NCBI GenBank assembly: GCA_964388965.1
Contig: CAYMCP010000020.1
Span: 1 to 46,092 of the forward strand
Reading direction: 5' to 3'
Length of the DNA stretch: 46,092 nucleotides
From: Albibeggiatoa sp964388965
GTDB lineage: Bacteria; Pseudomonadota; Gammaproteobacteria; Beggiatoales; Beggiatoaceae
Shown: positions 43,065 through 46,092 of the stretch, in pieces
Position numbering within the stretch: position 1 is the stretch's first letter
How the letters are laid out: every line of letters starts with the position of its first letter
The notes under the pieces: model-generated
What the model was told of the DNA's origin: nothing
The model's input: only the letters and a program-made list of their open reading frames with translations
Database searches by the model: none
Program-made: the position numbers and the translations under genes

Positions 43065-43092
43065 ATAGGGACAAGGCATGTCTTGTTTCTAC
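43065..43092. repeat. 28-nt palindromic repeat, copy 3
   Basis: Arms ATAGGGACAAGGC and GTCTTGTTTCTAC pair at 9 of 13 positions plus G-T pairs. They share the ACAAGGCATGTCTTGT centre with the other copies. It lies upstream of the cyclase promoter. Confidence 0.7.
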
Positions 43093-43145
43093 AGAACCTT
43101 GTCGCACTGACAGTTTGAAATAGTTTTTTTCAGCAACAATGCAGA

Positions 43146-43175
43146 ATGACGCATAAAGCGCAATCCGTGTATAAT
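43146..43175 (+). promoter_or_regulatory. Probable promoter of the photoactivated cyclase gene
   Basis: ATGACG (43146-43151), an 18-base spacer and a perfect TATAAT (43170-43175) lie about 38 bases before the start at 43213. Confidence 0.5.
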
Positions 43176-43212
43176 GAACCTGTCACTATAACTAAATTCG
43201 TATCACTTAATT

Positions 43213-44262
43213 ATGAAACGACTCATTTACATTAGCAGGATTACAACCGGTACGACTTCCGACGACCTACAAAAAATTGCTGAAGTTTCACAACGTAACA
43301 ATCGAAAATTAGAGGTTACTGGTGTGTTGTTGTATCTAAGTGGTTTATTTTTCCAGATTTTAGAGGGAGATGAGCAAAATATAGATAATCTATATGAAAA
43401 AATTTTAGTCGATGAACGGCATAAAGATATTATTTGCTTGCAATCGGAGTTAGATATTTCTGAACGCTTATTTCCTAATTGGGATATGCAAGTTATTAAT
43501 TTAGATGAAAATGTAGACATATTTACCCAACCTATGAAAAGTTTATTGCAAGCATTAACGCATTCTCATCAAATTTTAGAAAAATATACGCAACCCACAG
43601 TGGTTGATTCATTAAGACAGTGTATTAACCCATTGACACTTAAAGCAAAAAATACTAATAAGTTTGTATTATTTGCTGACATTTTTGGATTTTCCACATT
43701 TACGGAAAAATTACCAGTACATGATGTTGTCAGTTTAGTGAATGAGTATTTTAATTTAACGTCATACGCAATATCCGAACGTGGTGGAAATATATTAAAA
43801 TATATGGGCGATTGTGTCATGGCTTCCTTCGAGCAAGACCAAGCTGAACAGGCTATACAAGCAACTTTGGATATTTTGCATATTCTACAAATTACTCGTG
43901 ATGAATCAACACCTTCACACCCTGGTAGATTATTATATACAGGGATTGGGCTGGCTTACGGTGATGTGATTGAGGGCAATATGGGTTCAAGAATTAAGAT
44001 GGATTACACCCTAGTTGGCGATACGGTAAACGTGGCTTCTCGTATGGAAACATTAACACGACACCTTCCCTATACATTAATTTTAACTGAAGCAGTAAAA
44101 CAGCAATGCTCTGAAAAATGGAATTTTATTGAATTAGGGACGCATTTAATCAAAGGCAAGCAAGAAAAAATAAACATTTATTCCATAGACGATGCACTTT
44201 GTTATAAAACGCCAAAAATGCAACACCAAATAAGCAATCTGGCACTGTTATTAGATATTTGA
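43213..44262 (+). CDS. BLUF-domain photoactivated adenylate cyclase (bPAC-like)
   Basis: 349 residues with the same architecture and length as the Beggiatoa light-activated cyclase bPAC. The BLUF domain (1-~95) keeps the flavin-photocycle residues Y6, Q48 (LFFQILEG), W90 and M92. A linker helix (VDIFTQPMKSLLQAL) precedes the class III cyclase. That has metal aspartates D156 (FADIFGF) and D200 (GDCVMASF), the ATP-selecting K196, D264 and T266 (KMDYTLVGD), and N273/R277. The cyclase therefore probably makes cAMP in blue light. Numbers are offset by one from bPAC. The gene has its own promoter; no obvious cAMP target is adjacent. Confidence 0.95.
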   Translation: MKRLIYISRITTGTTSDDLQKIAEVSQRNNRKLEVTGVLLYLSGLFFQILEGDEQNIDNLYEKILVDERHKDIICLQSELDISERLFPNWDMQVINLDENVDIFTQPMKSLLQALTHSHQILEKYTQPTVVDSLRQCINPLTLKAKNTNKFVLFADIFGFSTFTEKLPVHDVVSLVNEYFNLTSYAISERGGNILKYMGDCVMASFEQDQAEQAIQATLDILHILQITRDESTPSHPGRLLYTGIGLAYGDVIEGNMGSRIKMDYTLVGDTVNVASRMETLTRHLPYTLILTEAVKQQCSEKWNFIELGTHLIKGKQEKINIYSIDDALCYKTPKMQHQISNLALLLDI

Positions 44263-44344
44263 CAAATTGAAGTACAAAAGTGCAAAATTTATTTTGCAAG
44301 TAATCACTTATCACTCAACAAAATTTTATCTACGCAAGGTTAAT

Positions 44345-44605
44345 ATGCCAAAAGTTATCATGTATTCAACACATATTTGTCCGTATTGTATGCGTGCAGA
44401 GCAACTACTTAAAAAACGCGGGGTCGAACATATTGATAAAATTATGATCGATCAAGAGCCTGATAAAATGCGTGAAATGATGCAGTTGACTGGACGGCGT
44501 ACCGTTCCGCAAATTTTTATCGGCGATAAACATATTGGTGGTTTTGATGATTTATCTGAATTGGATATGGAAGATGAATTATTACCACTCTTACAAGCAA
44601 ATTAA
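44345..44605 (+). CDS. grxC: Glutaredoxin 3
   Basis: An 86-residue dithiol glutaredoxin that uses glutathione to reduce disulfides. The active site is CPYC at residues 12-15 (STHICPYCMRAEQLL), with the TVPQIFIGDKHIGGFDDL GSH-binding segment and cis-Pro. I chose the ATG at 44345, which has AAGG upstream. A longer frame from 44267 would add 26 unconserved residues. It follows the cyclase gene by 82 bases. Confidence 0.95.
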   Translation: MPKVIMYSTHICPYCMRAEQLLKKRGVEHIDKIMIDQEPDKMREMMQLTGRRTVPQIFIGDKHIGGFDDLSELDMEDELLPLLQAN

Positions 44606-44947
44606 CTTTTTTACAACAAACATAGTGTAAATTTACCACAAAAGTTGTAATATAGATAAATACCTTATAAATAGCGACTTAGACTATTTAAATAAATGTG
44701 GTAAAAAAGTGGACGTATGTAAGGCTTGTTGTTAGAATTCCACATGTTGTAAAATTTACTGCACAGTGTAGCATAAGTCATACGATATAGATTGCAACAC
44801 GAATAGATTAAACCAGTTATTTATAAGTGAAGCGTACACTTTTGTGGTTAGACGCTTGGCTATTTATTTTGTAGAAAGATTTTTAAGATGCTTCTTAGGT
44901 CATCGAATTCAGATTTTTTCATTTTCACCATATAGGGAATCAAGCTT
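44606..44947. other. Intergenic region with nested inverted repeats before the OmpA-like gene
   Basis: 342 bases without a gene. TTACAAC (44611-44617) and GTTGTAA (44644-44650) flank the perfect palindrome GTAAATTTAC (44627-44636), which sits in GTGTAAATTTACCAC. A related GTAAAATTTAC occurs at 44749-44759. These could be a transcript-end hairpin for grxC or binding sites for a regulator of the next gene. I could not fix a promoter. AGGGA at 44934-44938 is the ribosome binding site. Confidence 0.45.
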
Positions 44948-45817
44948 ATGTTCAAAAATTCTGGTCGCAAACTATTGATTGGTGTTGTGGCAAGTACGCT
45001 CTTGTCTGCGACAACCTTCTCTCCAGTTGTTTTTAGTATAGAGACGGCTAAACCAACTTACAATTTACTCGATAGCTCTGGCAATCCAGTAAAAACGTCT
45101 CGTGCAAATGAGTGTATTCGTACCGCAAATCCTAATAATCCTGCAAAACCATTTGAAGAATGTGGTGACGTAATTGACAGTGACGGTGACGGTGTTACTG
45201 ATGATAAAGATGATTGCCCTAATACACCAAAAGGTGTTGATGTAGATGAAAGAGGTTGCCCGTTAGATACAGACGGCGACGGTGTTGCTGACATCCATGA
45301 TAATTGTCCAAATAATACGCCTCGTGAAATTTCTCGCGGTGTGGATGCGAATGGTTGTCCAAAAGATAGCGATATGGACGGCGTACCAGACTATAAAGAT
45401 AGTTGTCCGGGCACACCTTATGGCGAACCAGTTGATCAGTATGGTTGCGCGCTTTCTGACAACTCGCGTGTAGAAATTTTAAGTTCTGACATTACGTTTG
45501 CTTTCGACAGTTATCGTTTGACTGCGCAAGGTCAAAGTGAATTAACTAGCATTGCTGACCAGATTTTGGGTAATTTTGATAAATTTGTCAGCGTTAAATT
45601 GACTGGTCATACTGATTCCATCGGCGCAACACGTTACAACCAAACGTTGTCCGAAAGACGGGCTAATGCGGTCAAAAACTTCTTAGTTAGCCGTGGTATT
45701 CCAACGAATCGTTTGACTTCTGAGGGTAGAGGCGAGTCTAATCCGATTGCGAGCAATGCGACTCGTGAAGGTCGTGCTAAAAACCGTCGTGTAGAAGTCT
45801 TTGTTGATATGCAGTAA
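44948..45817 (+). CDS. OmpA-family protein with thrombospondin type 3 repeats
   Basis: 289 residues. A signal peptide (1-~30) is followed by a short linker and then about three calcium-binding TSP3-type repeats (~78-160): DSDGDGVTDDKDDCPNTP, DTDGDGVADIHDNCPNN and DSDMDGVPDYKDSCPGTP. The OmpA peptidoglycan-binding domain (~175-289) includes FAFDSYRLT, LTGHTDSIGATRYN, LSERRANAVKNFL and GRAKNRRVEV. There is no eight-strand barrel, so it is a periplasmic peptidoglycan-linked protein rather than a classical OmpA porin. Confidence 0.92.
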   Translation: MFKNSGRKLLIGVVASTLLSATTFSPVVFSIETAKPTYNLLDSSGNPVKTSRANECIRTANPNNPAKPFEECGDVIDSDGDGVTDDKDDCPNTPKGVDVDERGCPLDTDGDGVADIHDNCPNNTPREISRGVDANGCPKDSDMDGVPDYKDSCPGTPYGEPVDQYGCALSDNSRVEILSSDITFAFDSYRLTAQGQSELTSIADQILGNFDKFVSVKLTGHTDSIGATRYNQTLSERRANAVKNFLVSRGIPTNRLTSEGRGESNPIASNATREGRAKNRRVEVFVDMQ

Positions 45818-45879
45818 TTTTGACCTTTAGTTGCGGCGACTGTTGCCAACATACTAAAAAATATTGGTAGGTAAAAGAT

Positions 45880-45914
45880 GCGTTGTCTCATTTTGGTGGG
45901 GCGACGCTTTTTTT
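45880..45914 (+). terminator. Rho-independent terminator after the OmpA-like gene
   Basis: GCGTTGTCTC (45880-45889) pairs with GGGGCGACGC (45898-45907), a 10-base stem including three G-T pairs, with an 8-base loop and a run of seven T. Confidence 0.85.
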
Positions 45915-45948
45915 ATGTCATTGATGTCAATTTCAAAAATAAGTAGGA

Positions 45949-46049
45949 GTTACGCAGTTCACACGAAAATTTTACTCTGTATTTGTAACTCACAATAAAT
46001 CAGGACGCAGAGCGTCCCCCGCTGCACCCCAACGGAAACCATTGGGACG
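45949..46049. mobile_element. MITE-like element, copy B (left part)
   Basis: Begins with the terminal repeat GTTACGCAGTTCA and matches 3077-3176 at about 87% by eye, including the hairpin with stems CCCAACGG and CCATTGGG (46028-46046). The match to copy A stops at ACG (46047-46049), where the group II intron-like sequence starts. The other half of the element is presumably beyond the window. Confidence 0.75.
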
Positions 46050-46092
46050 GTGCGCCTGTAAAGGCACTTTATCAACATGGTGAAAGTCCGTG
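46050..46092 (+). mobile_element. 5' end of a probable group II intron (cut by window edge)
   Basis: The segment starts GTGCGCC, the consensus 5' end of bacterial group II introns. GTGC-CC pairs with GGCAC to form the first small hairpin (46050-46066). A second hairpin follows: CATGG (46076-46080) pairs with CCGTG (46088-46092) around TGAAAGT, as in domain I of many bacterial introns. Only 43 bases are visible, so the intron-encoded protein and the class cannot be read. Confidence 0.6.

Larger units (their letters stand above)
42820..43212. other. Divergent intergenic region cysE / cyclase
   Basis: 393 bases without a recognisable gene. They contain the palindrome at 43065-43092 and the cyclase promoter at 43146-43175. 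The segment near 42955-43020 is AT-rich with no clear feature. Confidence 0.5.

Noticed and set aside
1..46092. CRISPR array, defence island or prophage
   Set aside because: No regularly spaced direct repeats, cas genes, restriction enzymes, integrase or phage structural genes were seen. The repeats found are dispersed palindromes and the MITE-like element.

Overview
The window is one stretch of an AT-rich gammaproteobacterial chromosome, most likely from a Beggiatoa-like sulfur bacterium (Thiotrichales, Beggiatoaceae). The best single clue is a full-length homologue of the Beggiatoa photoactivated adenylyl cyclase (BLUF domain plus class III cyclase) at 43213-44262. A pyruvate:ferredoxin oxidoreductase-type enzyme, a cbb3-oxidase assembly gene, cytochrome c maturation genes and dispersed palindromes fit this. 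A block of exactly 100 N at 5921-6020 shows that this is a scaffolded draft assembly.

Layout. 150-5038 (minus strand): peroxiredoxin, hemD-pheA, a short serine acetyltransferase-like protein and typA, with a MITE-like element (3077-3207) between the last two. 5259-7173: btaB and btaA for betaine lipid (DGTS) synthesis, with the gap in the btaA 3' end. 7530-8828: a COG4255-type protein, tRNA-Pro(GGG) with a clear promoter, and ccoS. 8984-13335 (minus): ccmB-ccmC-nnr-mobB, lptM and a bactofilin. 13575-16353: a three-gene 2-oxoacid:ferredoxin oxidoreductase operon (gamma, alpha, beta). 16457-19575: a LprI/DUF1311 protein and a TonB-dependent receptor. 19825-23776: panD, a type I-beta DAHP synthase, an O-antigen-ligase-like protein and nudF. 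23796-27027: ybgC-tolQ-tolR, divergent from trpE. 27374-29395: waaF, ubiK and a methyltransferase. 29618-32765: thrS-infC-rpmI-rplT, where infC appears to start with AUC. 32890-35223: a DUF502 protein and two family 2 glycosyltransferases. 35338-40927: a 1162-residue uncharacterised exported membrane protein, a small cytochrome c, dtd, a glycine-zipper protein and a small membrane protein. 40996-42819: obgE converging on cysE. 43213-45817: the light-regulated cyclase, a glutaredoxin and an OmpA-like protein with calcium-binding type repeats. The last 144 bases hold a second copy of the MITE-like element, apparently interrupted by the 5' end of a group II intron.

Most genes are housekeeping, but several usual neighbourhoods are broken up. 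The tol genes lack tolA-tolB-pal, the ccm genes lack ccmA and the rest, the rplT operon lacks pheST, obgE lacks rplU-rpmA, and the oxidoreductase operon has no ferredoxin-like delta subunit. Cell-envelope functions recur throughout: betaine lipid, LPS core and O-antigen, Tol, bactofilin, LptM and OmpA.

The items I consider most worth a second look are the MITE/intron nest at the right edge, the AUC-started infC, the btaAB pair, the cyclase homologue, the large unknown protein at 35338-38826, and three copies of a 28-nt palindrome (16399, 31510, 43065). All identifications were made by reading the sequence. No database search was run, and percentages given are by-eye counts.
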